A stretch of DNA of 64,000 nt from contig JAUVCV010000004.1 in the NCBI GenBank assembly GCA_030595665.1, forward strand, positions 1 to 64,000. Reading direction: 5' to 3'. The notes beneath the pieces were generated by a model that did no database searches, had not been told where the DNA came from, and saw nothing but the letters and a program-made list of their open reading frames with translations. A program made the position numbers and the translations under genes. Source of the DNA: Methanogenium sp. (GTDB lineage Archaea > Halobacteriota > Methanomicrobia > Methanomicrobiales > Methanomicrobiaceae). Of the stretch, positions 24,970 through 34,612 are shown one piece after another; the stretch's first letter is position 1, and the number at the start of each line of letters is the position of its first letter.

Positions 24970-25078
24970 TACCACCACTATTAAATACATTCTTCTCCCA
25001 TACAGTAAGGTAACATTCATGGAGCAACAACGTTTGTTTGTGTTGCGAGTGTCGTAATTGATGCGAGATTATATCTCT

Positions 25079-25162
25079 GTTGAGGTAGCCAAGCCAGGCA
25101 TGGCGCGGGGTTGCTAACCCCGTGTCCCTTGGGACTCGGGGGTTCAAATCCCTCCCTCAACG
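25079..25162 (+). tRNA. tRNA-Ser (anticodon GCT)
   Basis: The acceptor stem GTTGAGG/CCTCAAC pairs perfectly. The anticodon loop TTGCTAA, closed by GGGG/CCCC, gives anticodon GCT. A long variable arm (GTCCC/GGGAC) confirms a class II serine tRNA. The T arm contains GTTCAAATC. It lies 34 bases ahead of rps13 and probably shares the promoter; ATTATAT lies just upstream. Confidence 0.96.
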
Positions 25163-25196
25163 CTTTAAGAGTATATCTCAATGTGAGGCTGACTGA

Positions 25197-25646
25197 ATGG
25201 AAGAACAAGAGATCAACTACTTCGTCAGGATTGAGAACACTGACCTTGACGGTACAAAAGCGGTTCTTATTGCATTAACCGGACTTCCGGGTATCGGTAT
25301 GCATACTGCATCTGTGATTTCAAAACTCGCAGATGTTGACCCGCGGAAAACACTGGGTCTTCTTTCAGAAGAACCGGTAGACCGCATTCGTGCGGTTATT
25401 GCCGACTACAAGGATCGTGTGCCAACCTGGATGCTTAACAGGCAGAAAGATGTCTACACCGGAGAAGCAAAACAGCTTCTCGGTCAGGACTTGAGAATGG
25501 CAATAGAAGATGATGTTAACCGGATGCGTAAAATTCGCAGCTACCGGGGTATTCGTCATGAAACCGGCCAGAAAGTGCGTGGACAGCGTACTAAATCGAC
25601 AGGTCGTACTGGCACCACCGTTGGTGTGAGAAGAAAGAAGGTCTGA
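25197..25646 (+). CDS. rps13: 30S ribosomal protein S13
   Basis: S13 sits in the head of the small subunit and contacts the P-site tRNA and 5S-proximal regions of the large subunit. The 149-residue archaeal form shows a helix-two-turn-helix-like [17 protein letters not shown]. The basic C-terminus contains [24 protein letters not shown], the classical S13 tail. It opens the archaeal S13-S4-S11-RpoD-L18e-L13-S9-RpoN-RpoK gene order and follows tRNA-Ser. The next gene starts ten bases downstream. Confidence 0.97.
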   Translation: MEEQEINYFVRIENTDLDGTKAVLIALTGLPGIGMHTASVISKLADVDPRKTLGLLSEEPVDRIRAVIADYKDRVPTWMLNRQKDVYTGEAKQLLGQDLRMAIEDDVNRMRKIRSYRGIRHETGQKVRGQRTKSTGRTGTTVGVRRKKV

Positions 25647-25656
25647 GGTTTTTAGT

Positions 25657-26205
25657 ATGGGTTATCCAGGAAAGAACCACAAAACGTATGAAACTCCAAA
25701 ACGGCGCTTTGAAAAGAGTCGTATTGAAGATGAAAACCGGCTGGTTATAGAATATGGTCTTCGGAACAAGCGTGAACTCTGGAAGATGGGAAGCATCCTC
25801 AGAAATTACCGCCGTGCTGCTCGGGAACTTCTTGCATTGAAATCTTCATCAACGAATGAAGTATTGATTGCACGGAAAGAAGAGGAGCTTCTTGGCCATC
25901 TGTACAGGTTTGGATTACTTGGTGAAAATGCAGGCATCAGTGATGTTCTTGCAATGAAAACAGAGAATCCTCTTGAACGCCGTCTCCAGACAATGGTGTA
26001 TCGTCAGGGTCTTGCACGGTCGCCTAAGCAGGCACGTCAGTTCATCACCCATGGGCACATTGCAATTGGCGGAAGAAAGGTTTCTATCCCCAGCTATCAC
26101 GTCAAGCGTGTTGAAGATGGTAGTATTGCATACTATGGTCTGTCTCCGTTAACGAGTGATGTCCATGCTGAGCGTGAACGTATTATCAAAGGAGGAAGAC
26201 AATAA
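25657..26205 (+). CDS. rps4: 30S ribosomal protein S4
   Basis: S4 is a primary 16S rRNA binding protein of the small subunit body. The 182-residue archaeal/eukaryal form (S9e-like) shows the N-terminal [19 protein letters not shown]. An S4 RNA-binding domain in the second half contains [20 protein letters not shown]. The stop overlaps the start of rps11 (TAATG), a sign of translational coupling. Start context is GAGGTTTTTAGTATG. Confidence 0.97.
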   Translation: MGYPGKNHKTYETPKRRFEKSRIEDENRLVIEYGLRNKRELWKMGSILRNYRRAARELLALKSSSTNEVLIARKEEELLGHLYRFGLLGENAGISDVLAMKTENPLERRLQTMVYRQGLARSPKQARQFITHGHIAIGGRKVSIPSYHVKRVEDGSIAYYGLSPLTSDVHAERERIIKGGRQ

Positions 26206-26600
26206 TGGCAGCACCTGATGAAAAATGGGGTATTGCACACATATATGCTTCATTTAATAATACGGTCATCACTGTTACCGACCTCTCTGGTGCAGAAACG
26301 GTAACAAAGTCCAGTGGTGGAATGGTAGTAAAGCAGGCCCGGAATGAAAGTTCACCCTATGCTGCAATGCAGATGGCAATCAATGTTGCACAGCAGGCAC
26401 GGGAGAAAGGCATTGTTGGTCTACATGTTCGGGTTCGTGCACCCGGTCGTGGCAAGCAGCGCAGTCCGGGGCCGGGAGCTCAGGCAGCAATTCGCGCACT
26501 TGCCCGTGCAGGTATGCGTATCGGACGTATTGAGGATGTCACCCCTGTACCACATGACTGCATTCGTGCAAAAGGTGGAAGAAGGGGCAGGAGAGTCTGA
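26205..26600 (+). CDS. rps11: 30S ribosomal protein S11
   Basis: S11 forms part of the platform of the small subunit near the 3' end of 16S rRNA. The 131-residue protein carries [18 protein letters not shown] near its N-terminus. The conserved C-terminus is [23 protein letters not shown]. Its ATG overlaps the rps4 stop, and an AGGAGG box lies just upstream inside rps4. Four bases separate it from rpoD. Confidence 0.97.
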   Translation: MAAPDEKWGIAHIYASFNNTVITVTDLSGAETVTKSSGGMVVKQARNESSPYAAMQMAINVAQQAREKGIVGLHVRVRAPGRGKQRSPGPGAQAAIRALARAGMRIGRIEDVTPVPHDCIRAKGGRRGRRV

Positions 26601-26603
26601 TAG

Positions 26604-27440
26604 ATGCAGATTACATTCAGCAGGTTTGATGATAACGTCGCCCGTTTTATCATTTCAGGCTTTTCTTCTGCATTCATAAATACATACAGAAGAACAATGA
26701 TCGGGGAAGTCCCCACACTTGCCATCGATGATGTGCTTATATACGACAATAGCAGCGCACTTTTTGATGAGATGCTTGTTCACCGCCTGGGGTTAATTCC
26801 TCTTAAGACAGACCTTGATGAATATGTATTCAAAAAGGACTGTTCCTGTAATGGGGAGGGGTGTTCAGCATGCACGTCTGTTTATACTCTCAGTGTAGAA
26901 GGGCCGAAGGTTGTATACTCCCATGATCTGATACCTCAGGATCCCCGTGCTCCACCGGTTGAAGAGAATATCCCGCTGGTTAAAATTATTGAAGGCCAGA
27001 AGATTGTTCTTGAAGCCCGTGCTGTGCTTGGACGTGGTATCGATCATGCAAAATGGCAGCCTACGCTTGCCTGTGGATATAAATCATATCCGCGCATTGT
27101 GTTTGACAATAAATGTGACAGCTGTGGTATGTGTGTGGATGAATGTCCGCGTAATGTGCTTGAAATAAAGGGAAACAGTGCCGCAGTCGTTGAGGGAAAA
27201 ATTGAGGACTGCACACTTTGTAAGCTTTGTGAGAGAATCTGTATTGCAAATGCCGATACCTGGGATAGTCCTGCAATCTCTGTAAAAACAGTGGATGATA
27301 CGTTCATCTTTGTTATAGAGGGTGATGGGTCAATTCCGGTTCGCCAGATTCTTGAATATGCTGCAAAAGAGATTCAGACGAAATCTGACAACCTGGTGGA
27401 TGTTCTATGCGATATATCCGGAGGGAATGTAAATGACTAA
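26604..27440 (+). CDS. rpoD: DNA-directed RNA polymerase subunit D, with two ferredoxin-like clusters
   Basis: RpoD is the archaeal counterpart of bacterial alpha and eukaryotic Rpb3. It pairs with RpoL to nucleate polymerase assembly. The 278-residue protein has the alpha-like N-terminal and C-terminal parts. It also has an inserted ferredoxin-like domain (about residues 168-215) with two complete CxxCxxCxxxC motifs, CDSCGMCVDEC and CTLCKLCERIC, suited to two [4Fe-4S] clusters. A further cysteine-rich loop, CSCNGEGCSAC, lies near residues 80-91. Many archaeal RpoD proteins have lost one or both clusters; here both sets look intact. The gene overlaps rpl18e by eight bases. Confidence 0.97.
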   Translation: MQITFSRFDDNVARFIISGFSSAFINTYRRTMIGEVPTLAIDDVLIYDNSSALFDEMLVHRLGLIPLKTDLDEYVFKKDCSCNGEGCSACTSVYTLSVEGPKVVYSHDLIPQDPRAPPVEENIPLVKIIEGQKIVLEARAVLGRGIDHAKWQPTLACGYKSYPRIVFDNKCDSCGMCVDECPRNVLEIKGNSAAVVEGKIEDCTLCKLCERICIANADTWDSPAISVKTVDDTFIFVIEGDGSIPVRQILEYAAKEIQTKSDNLVDVLCDISGGNVND

Positions 27441-27798
27441 AACAACGACGAAGACAAATCCGCGTTATTCTGCCCTCATATCTGCTCTTAAGGAGACATC
27501 TCGGGCAAATGGCGCAAATGTCTGGCGCGATATTGCAAAGCGGCTGGAATCATCCAGCAGTAGTTACGCTGAAGTCAATATCAGCAAAATAAACAGGTAT
27601 GCACAGGATGGCGATATAGTAATTGTTCCCGGGAAAGTTCTTGGGAGCGGTGTGTTGAACCAGAAGGTATCTGTTGCTGCAATAAAATTCAGCGAAGCAG
27701 CAGAAGAAAAAATTACTGGTGCAGATGGTCTCTGTATGACAATTGAAGAACTTGTCAGGCAGAATCCGGAAGGCAAAAAGGTACGGATTCTGAGGTGA
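27433..27798 (+). CDS. rpl18e: 50S ribosomal protein L18e
   Basis: This is the 121-residue large-subunit protein specific to archaea and eukaryotes (L15/L18e family). It contains NPRYSALISALKETSRANGANVWRDIAKRLE-type sequence and the conserved VPGKVLGSGVLNQKVSVAA core. The ATG overlaps the end of rpoD by eight bases. It leads directly into rpl13, whose ribosome binding site GAGGTGA overlaps its stop codon. Confidence 0.96.
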   Translation: MTKTTTKTNPRYSALISALKETSRANGANVWRDIAKRLESSSSSYAEVNISKINRYAQDGDIVIVPGKVLGSGVLNQKVSVAAIKFSEAAEEKITGADGLCMTIEELVRQNPEGKKVRILR

Positions 27799-27804
27799 GT
27801 GTGC

Positions 27805-28227
27805 ATGGTTACAATTATTGATGCAACAGGACTTCGCCTGGGACGGCTTGCCAGTATTGTTGCAAAGCGGTCGCTTGAGGGAGAGGAAATCGCCATTGTA
27901 AATGCAGAAATGTGTGTGATTTCCGGAGGAAGAGCTCGAATCTTAGCTGATTATGATCACAAGAGAAAGATTGGTTCCCGTGAAGGTGGTCCATTCTATC
28001 CACGACGCCCTGATCATATTCTTAAGCGAACGATACGTGGGATGGTCCCATATAAGCGCAAGCGTGGTGCAGAGGCACTTCGCCGCGTGATGGTGCATGT
28101 GGGTATTCCTGATGAATTTGAGGGAGCCGAGTTAGAAATACTTGATCAGGCACATATTGACGGACTTTCAACCCCGAAATATATGACTCTTGGTGAAATC
28201 AGCAAAGTCCTCGGTGCAAAATTCTGA
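27805..28227 (+). CDS. rpl13: 50S ribosomal protein L13
   Basis: L13 is an early-assembly protein of the large subunit. At 140 residues it shows [18 protein letters not shown], the [19 protein letters not shown] region and [20 protein letters not shown], all typical of the archaeal form. The ATG at 27805 was preferred to a GTG two codons earlier because GAGGTGA lies seven bases ahead. It follows rpl18e closely and precedes rps9 by 13 bases. Confidence 0.96.
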   Translation: MVTIIDATGLRLGRLASIVAKRSLEGEEIAIVNAEMCVISGGRARILADYDHKRKIGSREGGPFYPRRPDHILKRTIRGMVPYKRKRGAEALRRVMVHVGIPDEFEGAELEILDQAHIDGLSTPKYMTLGEISKVLGAKF

Positions 28228-28240
28228 GGGGTGAAATCAG

Positions 28241-28642
28241 ATGACGAAAGTAATTAATACAAGCGGAAAGCGGAAAACTGCAATTGCACGTGCTACCTTT
28301 CGTGAAGGGAAGGGACGTGTACGCATTAATTCTGTACCCCTTGAGATATACGGCACTGAGCTGCTCAGAATGAAAATATCTGAGCCACTCCTTCTGGTTC
28401 CGGGTGTTCTTAATGATGTCGATGTTTCTATCGATGTCAGGGGCGGCGGAGTTATGGGACAGGCTGAGGCAGTCAGGACAGCTCTGGCCCGTGGTATTGT
28501 AACGTGGAGTAATGATCCAAAGATTAAGGATATTTACCTTGTCTATGATCGTACTCTCCTGGTAAATGACTCACGCCAGAAAGAAGCAAAGAAGCCGCAT
28601 GGCCGTGGTGCACGTGCGAAATTCCAGAAGTCTTATCGTTAG
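28241..28642 (+). CDS. rps9: 30S ribosomal protein S9
   Basis: S9 is in the small subunit head, with its C-terminal tail reaching the P-site tRNA. The 133-residue protein has the N-terminal [19 protein letters not shown] and the basic C-terminus [15 protein letters not shown], ending in the invariant Lys-Ser-Tyr-Arg. A GGGGTGA box precedes the start. It is followed by rpoN after 30 bases. Confidence 0.97.
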   Translation: MTKVINTSGKRKTAIARATFREGKGRVRINSVPLEIYGTELLRMKISEPLLLVPGVLNDVDVSIDVRGGGVMGQAEAVRTALARGIVTWSNDPKIKDIYLVYDRTLLVNDSRQKEAKKPHGRGARAKFQKSYR

Positions 28643-28672
28643 ATAATATCAATAGATATAGAGATCGTTTGC

Positions 28673-28861
28673 ATGATACCAATCAGATGTTTTACATGTG
28701 GGAAAGTCATTTCGACTTCCTGGGAAGAGTTCAAGCAGCGGAGGAGTGCAGGCGAGGATCCTAAAGAGATCCTCGACGATCTCGGACTTTCACGATACTG
28801 CTGTAGGCGTATGATTCTGGCGCATAAAGAGATCATAGATGATCTCAATCCGTATCAATGA
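28673..28861 (+). CDS. rpoN: DNA-directed RNA polymerase subunit N
   Basis: RpoN (Rpb10 homologue) is a 62-residue zinc-binding polymerase subunit that stabilises the D/L/N/P assembly platform. It begins [11 protein letters not shown] and carries the atypical zinc site CFTC near the N-terminus with adjacent cysteines in RYCCRRM. A short [12 protein letters not shown] end matches the family. It lies between rps9 and tRNA-Pro in the conserved operon. Confidence 0.96.
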   Translation: MIPIRCFTCGKVISTSWEEFKQRRSAGEDPKEILDDLGLSRYCCRRMILAHKEIIDDLNPYQ

Positions 28862-28879
28862 AAGAGGCACTGAATATGC

Positions 28880-28952
28880 GGGGTCGTGGGGTAGCCTGGA
28901 ATCCTATGGCGTTCGGGATGCTGTAACCTGAGTTCGAATCTCAGCGACCCCA
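28880..28952 (+). tRNA. tRNA-Pro (anticodon CGG)
   Basis: The acceptor stem GGGGTCG/CGACCCC pairs perfectly, with discriminator A. The anticodon loop TTCGGGA gives anticodon CGG. The T arm contains GTTCGAATC. No intron is present and CCA is not encoded. It sits between rpoN and rpoK and is presumably processed out of the operon transcript. Confidence 0.94.
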
Positions 28953-28980
28953 TTTTTGATTAAATATTTCTGGAGACTAC

Positions 28981-29166
28981 ATGAAATCTGAAGACGTGGA
29001 ATCATTTACCCGATATGAGAGAGCCCGAATTGTTGGTGCACGTTCGTTGCAGATTTCAATGGGCGCTCCCCTTCTGATCGATACCGATTCTATCGATCCG
29101 CTTGAAATTGCGATTGAAGAGTTCAAACAAGATAAGATACCCATCACCGTCAAACGAGCGCAGTGA
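28981..29166 (+). CDS. rpoK: DNA-directed RNA polymerase subunit K
   Basis: RpoK (Rpb6 / bacterial omega homologue) is a small polymerase assembly subunit. The 61-residue protein contains the family core [21 protein letters not shown] and ends in IPITVKRAQ. It follows tRNA-Pro by 28 bases. Its stop overlaps a GTG of the enolase frame, so enolase is probably coupled to it. Confidence 0.95.
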   Translation: MKSEDVESFTRYERARIVGARSLQISMGAPLLIDTDSIDPLEIAIEEFKQDKIPITVKRAQ

Positions 29167-29171
29167 GAATT

Positions 29172-30362
29172 ATGGCACACATTACTGAAATACGTCTCAG
29201 AACTATTCTCGACAGCAGGGGCAACCCTACTGTAGAAGCAGATATTTGCACTGAGAATGGATTTGGGAGGGCAGCGGCACCATCCGGTGCAAGCACCGGG
29301 AAGTATGAAGCCAAAGTTCTGCCTGTGCGTGAGGCGATTGATGGCGCGCGTGAAAGAGTTGTTCCTCTGTTGTCCGGATTTGAAACCACCGATCAGGTTG
29401 CGTTTGATGATCTTCTCCATGAGATTGACGGGACTGAGGACTTTTCGTCTATTGGCGCAAATGTTGCCGTTGCATTGTCTCTTGCGAATGCAAAAGCAGC
29501 AGCATCTTCACTTTCATTGCCGCTTTTCCGGTATCTTGGAGGTGCATTTGCAGAGCAGACTCCGTATCCCCTTGGTAATGTTATCGGGGGGGGCGCTCAT
29601 GCAGCACATGCAACAGATATTCAGGAATACCTTGTTGTGCCAACTGGTGCAATCGATGCAGATGAAGCAATTTTTGCCAATGCAGCGGTGCACAAAAAGA
29701 TCAAAGAGCTGTTAGTATCCGGCGGTAATGGATGCGGTAAAGGTGATGAGGGTGCATGGGCACCTAAAATTACTGATATAGAAGCCTTTGATCTGGTGCA
29801 GGAGGCCATTAATACTGTTTCTGATGATCTTATGATTGAAATCAGAATGGGTATTGATGTTGCCGCCAGTGAACTCTGGAAAGACGGAGTGTACAGGTAT
29901 AGTAACGCGGAACGCAGCACAGAAGACCAGGTGGCCTATATGGCTGATTTGGTTGACCGCTACGAACTTGCGTATGTTGAAGATCCTATTGTAGAGGAGG
30001 ATTTTGAAGGATTCTCTGCATTAACAGATCAGGTGGGTGATGGCTGCCTGGTTTGCGGAGATGACCTCTACGTCACGAATGTTGAGCGTATTGAGATGGG
30101 TATCGACGCCTGCGCCACGAACTGTGTCTTAATTAAACCGAATCAGATTGGTACCCTTTCTGACACATTTGATGCCATACGTATGGCACACTCAAGTGGT
30201 ATGGAAACAGTGATGAGCCACCGGTCCGGGGAGACTACTGACGAGACAATTGCCCATCTTGCAACTGCCTTTGAATGTATCTATCTTAAGACAGGTGTTG
30301 TCGGCGGCGAACGCATCGCAAAACTCAACGAACTCGTGAGAATTGAAGAGATGATCCAATGA
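29172..30362 (+). CDS. eno: Enolase (phosphopyruvate hydratase)
   Basis: Enolase interconverts 2-phosphoglycerate and phosphoenolpyruvate, here mainly for gluconeogenesis and for supplying PEP to PEP carboxylase. The 396-residue length is slightly shorter than the usual 410-430. I see [19 protein letters not shown] at the start, [17 protein letters not shown], the metal-ligand region [27 protein letters not shown], and the [16 protein letters not shown] signature. The ATG at 29172 was chosen over GTG at 29163. It overlaps rps2 by four bases. Confidence 0.95.
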   Translation: MAHITEIRLRTILDSRGNPTVEADICTENGFGRAAAPSGASTGKYEAKVLPVREAIDGARERVVPLLSGFETTDQVAFDDLLHEIDGTEDFSSIGANVAVALSLANAKAAASSLSLPLFRYLGGAFAEQTPYPLGNVIGGGAHAAHATDIQEYLVVPTGAIDADEAIFANAAVHKKIKELLVSGGNGCGKGDEGAWAPKITDIEAFDLVQEAINTVSDDLMIEIRMGIDVAASELWKDGVYRYSNAERSTEDQVAYMADLVDRYELAYVEDPIVEEDFEGFSALTDQVGDGCLVCGDDLYVTNVERIEMGIDACATNCVLIKPNQIGTLSDTFDAIRMAHSSGMETVMSHRSGETTDETIAHLATAFECIYLKTGVVGGERIAKLNELVRIEEMIQ

Positions 30363-30967
30363 ACACAAATGAAACTGAAATCGAATTAATAGAATCACTC
30401 GTCCCTGTGGAGGAGTATCTTGCTGCAGGAGTACACATCGGAACGCAGCAGAAGAGTAAGGATATGAAAAAATTCATCTACCGTGTACGCGGAGATGGTT
30501 TGTACATTCTTGACATCCAGGAAACAGACAGCAGAATCAAAACTGCCGCTGAATTCATCGCAAAATATGATGCACCAAAGGTGCTCGTTGTTACATCACG
30601 TCAGTATGGTCAGTATCCTGCAAAGAAATTTGCAAAGGCTATTGGCGGAATATATAAAGTTGGCCGCTTTATTCCGGGAATGCTGACAAATCAGAACATG
30701 CCAAAGTATATCGAACCTGATGTTGTTATCGTGACAGATCCAATTGGTGATGCACAGGCAATTAAAGAGGGTGTTCAGAGTGGTATTCCTGTTGTTGCAC
30801 TTTGTGATACCAACAATATGACCAAATACATTGACCTCGTAATACCGACCAATAATAAAGGTAGGAAAGCGCTTTCTATGGTATACTTCCTCTTAGCAAG
30901 AGAAGTACTGAAAGCACGTGGTATTGCAACGTCACTTACTCCGGAAGACTTTGAAACCGACCTTTGA
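30359..30967 (+). CDS. rps2: 30S ribosomal protein S2
   Basis: This is the 202-residue archaeal S2 (SA family) of the small subunit. It contains [25 protein letters not shown], the [15 protein letters not shown] segment and [26 protein letters not shown], characteristic of the family. It starts with an ATGA overlap with the enolase stop. The operon then continues into the MEMO-family gene 40 bases later. Confidence 0.96.
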   Translation: MNTNETEIELIESLVPVEEYLAAGVHIGTQQKSKDMKKFIYRVRGDGLYILDIQETDSRIKTAAEFIAKYDAPKVLVVTSRQYGQYPAKKFAKAIGGIYKVGRFIPGMLTNQNMPKYIEPDVVIVTDPIGDAQAIKEGVQSGIPVVALCDTNNMTKYIDLVIPTNNKGRKALSMVYFLLAREVLKARGIATSLTPEDFETDL

Positions 30968-31007
30968 GGTATGTATATAAGGTGAAAGGAGAAGGAGGGG
31001 ATGATAA

Positions 31008-31799
31008 ATGGGTGTCAGAAAATCCACGCTTGCGGGGATATGGTACCCGGATGATCCGGCAATCCTTTCTTCTTTATTAACTTCTTTTTTTAAGAAAACA
31101 GCAGGTTTGCCTGATTGTTTTGGTGTTGTTGTTCCTCATGCAGGATATGCATATGCCGGTCAGGTTATGGCTACATCATATTCGTGTATTGACAGAAATT
31201 TTGCCGGTACATTTCTGGTTGTAGGGCCCAGTCACAGGGGTATCGGACCGTTCACATCAGAACTTGACTGGGATACTCCCCTTGGAACAGTTGCCTGCAA
31301 TCGGGGACTTGCCCGTTCTCTTGGAATTCCCCTGTCTGATGAGGCAATTAGAGTGCAGGAAAATTCCCTGGAACTTCAGATGCCATTTATAAAATACCGT
31401 TTTCCTGAAGCACAGGTTGTTCCGGTACTTATGGGTGCTCAGGATTATGCACATACACTCTCGCTTGCAGAAACAATACTGAATTCTGCTGATATTTCTG
31501 CAGGCAATGTACGTATTGTTGCTTCCAGTGATTTCTCCCATTATGTTCCTGCGGACGTTGCAATTGAGAATGATACCATTGCAATTGAGGCACTTTTTGA
31601 CCTTGACATTAGATCTTTTTATCAGAGATTGCGAGAATATAATGTTAGTGCATGTGGATATGGGCCAATTTCTGTGATGGCAGTTCTGGCTCGTCACATG
31701 GGAGCTACGAACGGTAAATTAATACAATATATGACAAGCGGCGACACAACCGGCGATATGGAGCAGGTTGTTGGATATGCATCAATAGCGGCGGTATGA
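31008..31799 (+). CDS. MEMO-family protein (AmmeMemoRadiSam system protein B)
   Basis: The 263-residue protein belongs to the MEMO1 family. It shows the conserved metal-ligand histidines in [11 protein letters not shown] near residue 45, [16 protein letters not shown] and a late cysteine in SACGYGPI. The fold resembles extradiol dioxygenases, and recent work on the family points to iron or copper handling; its role in archaea is not settled. The typical partners AMMECR1 and the radical SAM protein are not beside it here. A strong GGAGGGG precedes the start. It is the constant first neighbour of mevalonate kinase in this group of archaea. Confidence 0.88.
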   Translation: MGVRKSTLAGIWYPDDPAILSSLLTSFFKKTAGLPDCFGVVVPHAGYAYAGQVMATSYSCIDRNFAGTFLVVGPSHRGIGPFTSELDWDTPLGTVACNRGLARSLGIPLSDEAIRVQENSLELQMPFIKYRFPEAQVVPVLMGAQDYAHTLSLAETILNSADISAGNVRIVASSDFSHYVPADVAIENDTIAIEALFDLDIRSFYQRLREYNVSACGYGPISVMAVLARHMGATNGKLIQYMTSGDTTGDMEQVVGYASIAAV

Positions 31800-31835
31800 T
31801 TTTGGCAGTAATAGCGGCGGTATAATTTTGGTAGT
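31784..31835 (+). repeat. 26-bp tandem duplication at the MEMO/mvk junction
   Basis: AATAGCGGCGGTATGATTTT... at 31784 is repeated from 31810, with 24 of 26 positions identical. The first copy holds the MEMO stop codon; the second holds the TTG that begins the mevalonate kinase frame. The differences change TATG to TATA and GGCAGT to GGTAGT. Confidence 0.85.
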
Positions 31836-32727
31836 ATGGAGCGCACCCGGCAAGGTATTTCTATTTGGTGAACACGCGGTTGTATACGGCAAGCCAGGTA
31901 TAGCTATGGCAATTAAACCGCGGGTATATGTGACCGTTCGAAAAACACGGCATCCCCCTCGGGTGAAATCACCATATCTTGAGAAATGTTTTGAATTAAC
32001 GGGGGTCAACGGAAGTGTGTATATTCATTCCCAGCTTCCCAGTTCTTCTGGTCTGGGATCGTCTGCTGCAGTTACTGTTGCAACCCTTTCAGCCATTAAT
32101 GATGAATTTGACCTGGGATATGAAAAATCTGATATCGCGACCATGGCACATCATGTTGAAAAAAGTGTGCAGAAAGGGCGGGCGAGTGCTACTGATACCT
32201 ATGTCTCTACCTTTGGGGGTGTTCTTCTGATTCAGGGAGATATTAAAAGAAGACTTCCACCTGAAGATTTTCATCTGGTTATTGGTAATACCCTGGTTTC
32301 ACACTCAACAGCCCGGTTGGTGGAGCAGGTGGGGAAATTCTGCGCGACAGATCCGGATATTGTTAATCCGATACTTGATGCAATTGAGGCAGTAACGATG
32401 CGTTCCCTGCATGTTTTCCAGGATCAACGGGCTCTGGGAAGATATATGGATATTAATCATGAACTTCTCGAAGCACTGGGTGTGGGACATCCTGCGTTGA
32501 CCCGACTCGTAACAGCAGCACGTGCCGCAGGAGCATATGGTGCAAAAATAACAGGTGCGGGCGGGGGAGGGTCGATGGTTGCTCTCTGTCCAAAACGATC
32601 CAAATCAAAAATAGCCAGCGCAATCGAAGGATGCGATGGCAGGGCAATTATTACAACAATCGATAATGAAGGTGCACGCAAGGAGAAGGAAGATGAAAGA
32701 AACCGTACTGATAAAACTAGGCGGTAG
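31828..32727 (+). CDS. mvk: Mevalonate kinase (TTG start)
   Basis: The enzyme phosphorylates mevalonate in isoprenoid synthesis for archaeal lipids. The 299-residue GHMP kinase shows WSAPGKVFLFGEHAVVYGKP at the start, the ATP-binding PSSSGLGSSAAVTVA motif and the C-terminal KITGAGGGGSMVAL. No ATG or GTG lies in frame near the conserved start, so TTG at 31828 is the likely initiation codon, inside a 26-bp duplication. The usual C-terminus is followed by a charged tail that overlaps isopentenyl phosphate kinase by 35 bases. Order mvk-ipk-idi2 is the archaeal alternative mevalonate route. Confidence 0.93.
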   Translation: MVVWSAPGKVFLFGEHAVVYGKPGIAMAIKPRVYVTVRKTRHPPRVKSPYLEKCFELTGVNGSVYIHSQLPSSSGLGSSAAVTVATLSAINDEFDLGYEKSDIATMAHHVEKSVQKGRASATDTYVSTFGGVLLIQGDIKRRLPPEDFHLVIGNTLVSHSTARLVEQVGKFCATDPDIVNPILDAIEAVTMRSLHVFQDQRALGRYMDINHELLEALGVGHPALTRLVTAARAAGAYGAKITGAGGGGSMVALCPKRSKSKIASAIEGCDGRAIITTIDNEGARKEKEDERNRTDKTRR

Positions 32728-33454
32728 TGTAATTACCGATAAAAGTGGTGACTGCACGGTTAATACCGAAAATCTGGAACATATTTCCCGGGTAATTTCC
32801 AACCATCCCGGAATACTGTTTATAATCGTTCATGGGGCGGGTTCATGCGGTCACCCCGAGGCGAAACGCCATCACCTTGATAAAGGGTTAGATGCTAATA
32901 ATAAATCAGGTATATTTATCACACACAGGGCAGTTTTAAAGCTGAACACTGCGGTGGTAAACGCGCTTCGTGCCAACGGTGTGGAAGCAGTAGGCATTCA
33001 CCCGCTTGATGCATGTACTGCGAAAAACGGACGTCTTGAATCATTCAGTCATCAACCGGTCAATATGTTGATGCATCATGGAATTGTGCCTGTTCTCCAC
33101 GGAGATGTGGTAATGGACAGTGTACGGGGTGCCTGCATTGTGTCAGGTGATCAACTGGTACGTGCAATTCCGGCAGGGATACATGTTGACCGTATTGGAC
33201 TCGCCACCGATGTGGCCGGTGTACTAAGAAATGGGGATGTAGTCCCCCTGATTGACCGCAACACAGTGACCGATATTGAAATCGGAGAGTCGGGCAACAC
33301 GGATGTGACCGGAGGCATGATCGGAAAACTGATGGAGCTTCTGCTTCTTTCAGATGAAGGGACTGAATCTACGATATTTCATCTTTCCCGACTGGGTGAT
33401 TTTCTCGACGGGCGCGAACATGGTGGAACCGTGGTTACCGGAAACCGGGTATAG
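32693..33454 (+). CDS. ipk: Isopentenyl phosphate kinase
   Basis: This amino-acid-kinase-fold enzyme converts isopentenyl phosphate to isopentenyl diphosphate, the last step of the archaeal modified mevalonate pathway. The 253-residue form begins MKETVLIKLGGSVITDK, with the catalytic His in HGAGSCGH about residue 50. A nucleotide-binding ATDVAGVL and a GNTDVTGGMIGK motif follow. The ATG at 32693 has AAGGAGAAGG directly upstream; an earlier in-frame ATG at 32636 lies deep inside mvk and was rejected. Confidence 0.93.
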   Translation: MKETVLIKLGGSVITDKSGDCTVNTENLEHISRVISNHPGILFIIVHGAGSCGHPEAKRHHLDKGLDANNKSGIFITHRAVLKLNTAVVNALRANGVEAVGIHPLDACTAKNGRLESFSHQPVNMLMHHGIVPVLHGDVVMDSVRGACIVSGDQLVRAIPAGIHVDRIGLATDVAGVLRNGDVVPLIDRNTVTDIEIGESGNTDVTGGMIGKLMELLLLSDEGTESTIFHLSRLGDFLDGREHGGTVVTGNRV

Positions 33455-33562
33455 ATACGCGAATGTTTCCGCTGCGAAGGAAGGAAAATGCAGTGGCATG
33501 AATATTTACTGATGTGGATATTCTAACAAACCCTAACGGGGGGTATTACCATAAAAAACAGG

Positions 33563-34612
33563 ATGATAACATCCTCTCGGAAAAAAGAGCATCTGGATAT
33601 CTGCTGCAATGAGGATATTGTCGCCGGGAGGACCGGATTAGATGATATCCGCCTTGTTCATAATGCACTTCCTGAGTGTAATATGGACGCCGTTGAGCTT
33701 GGTGTGCGATTCTTACAACACCCGCTGAAGGCGCCGATTTTTATTGCTGCAATGACAGGGGGCCATCCTGATACCAGGGATGTTAATGCTACTCTTGCAA
33801 CAGCTGCAGAAGAATTCGGCTTGGCTATGGGTGTTGGATCACAGCGTGCAGCTCTTGAAAATCCCGAGTTGGAAGATAGCTTTATTGTTGTACGTGAACG
33901 CGCACCTCATGCATTTCTCTGTGGAAATCTGGGAATTATCCAGTTAAGAGATAAAGGTGCTGAATGGGCAGATAAGGCAGTTGAAATGATTGACGCCCAG
34001 GCACTGTGTATACACCTGAATCCCCTTCAGGAGGCTATTCAGCCTGAAGGTGATCACAATGCCGCTGGTTGTCTGGATGCACTGCAGGAACTCTGTTCAT
34101 CATGTCGGTATCCGGTAATTGTGAAAGAAACCGGCTGTGGCGTCTCGCGGGAATGTGCACGGCAGCTTTTTGCTGCAGGTGCGTCAGCTGTTGATGTTGG
34201 CGGGCTTGGAGGCACTTCGTGGGCAGCTGTGGAACAGTTCCGGGCAGAGAATCCAATGCAACAGTCACTGGGTCTGCATTTTGCAGGCTGGGGTATACCC
34301 ACTGCAGTCAGTGTGGTTGAAGCCGCCCGGGGAGGTGGCCCGGTCATTGCAACCGGTGGGCTGAATTCAGGTACAGATATCGCAAAATCAATAGCCCTTG
34401 GGGCCAGTCTTGGCGGGATGGCGCTTTCCCTTCTGCAACCAGCCATGGATGGATACCAGAGTCTTTGCGATAAAATCCAACAGATTCAGAAAGAAATTCA
34501 GATGTCGTGTTATCTGACAGGATCCCGGAATCCCTCTGAATTAAAGAACGTACGAAAATATATCACCGGAATTACTGGTGAGATGTTACAATATGAGGAA
34601 AATAATTTATGA
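33563..34612 (+). CDS. fni: Isopentenyl-diphosphate delta-isomerase, type 2
   Basis: This FMN- and NADPH-requiring enzyme interconverts isopentenyl and dimethylallyl diphosphate. The 349-residue protein shows SRKKEHLDIC at its start, the substrate/flavin motif FIAAMTGGHPDT, GVGSQRAALENP, VKETGCGVSRE and the C-terminal ATGGLNSGTDIAKSIALGA phosphate-binding loop. It follows ipk after a 108-base gap that includes a GGGGG-containing AT-rich stretch. It overlaps the RNase J gene by four bases. Confidence 0.95.
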   Translation: MITSSRKKEHLDICCNEDIVAGRTGLDDIRLVHNALPECNMDAVELGVRFLQHPLKAPIFIAAMTGGHPDTRDVNATLATAAEEFGLAMGVGSQRAALENPELEDSFIVVRERAPHAFLCGNLGIIQLRDKGAEWADKAVEMIDAQALCIHLNPLQEAIQPEGDHNAAGCLDALQELCSSCRYPVIVKETGCGVSRECARQLFAAGASAVDVGGLGGTSWAAVEQFRAENPMQQSLGLHFAGWGIPTAVSVVEAARGGGPVIATGGLNSGTDIAKSIALGASLGGMALSLLQPAMDGYQSLCDKIQQIQKEIQMSCYLTGSRNPSELKNVRKYITGITGEMLQYEENNL

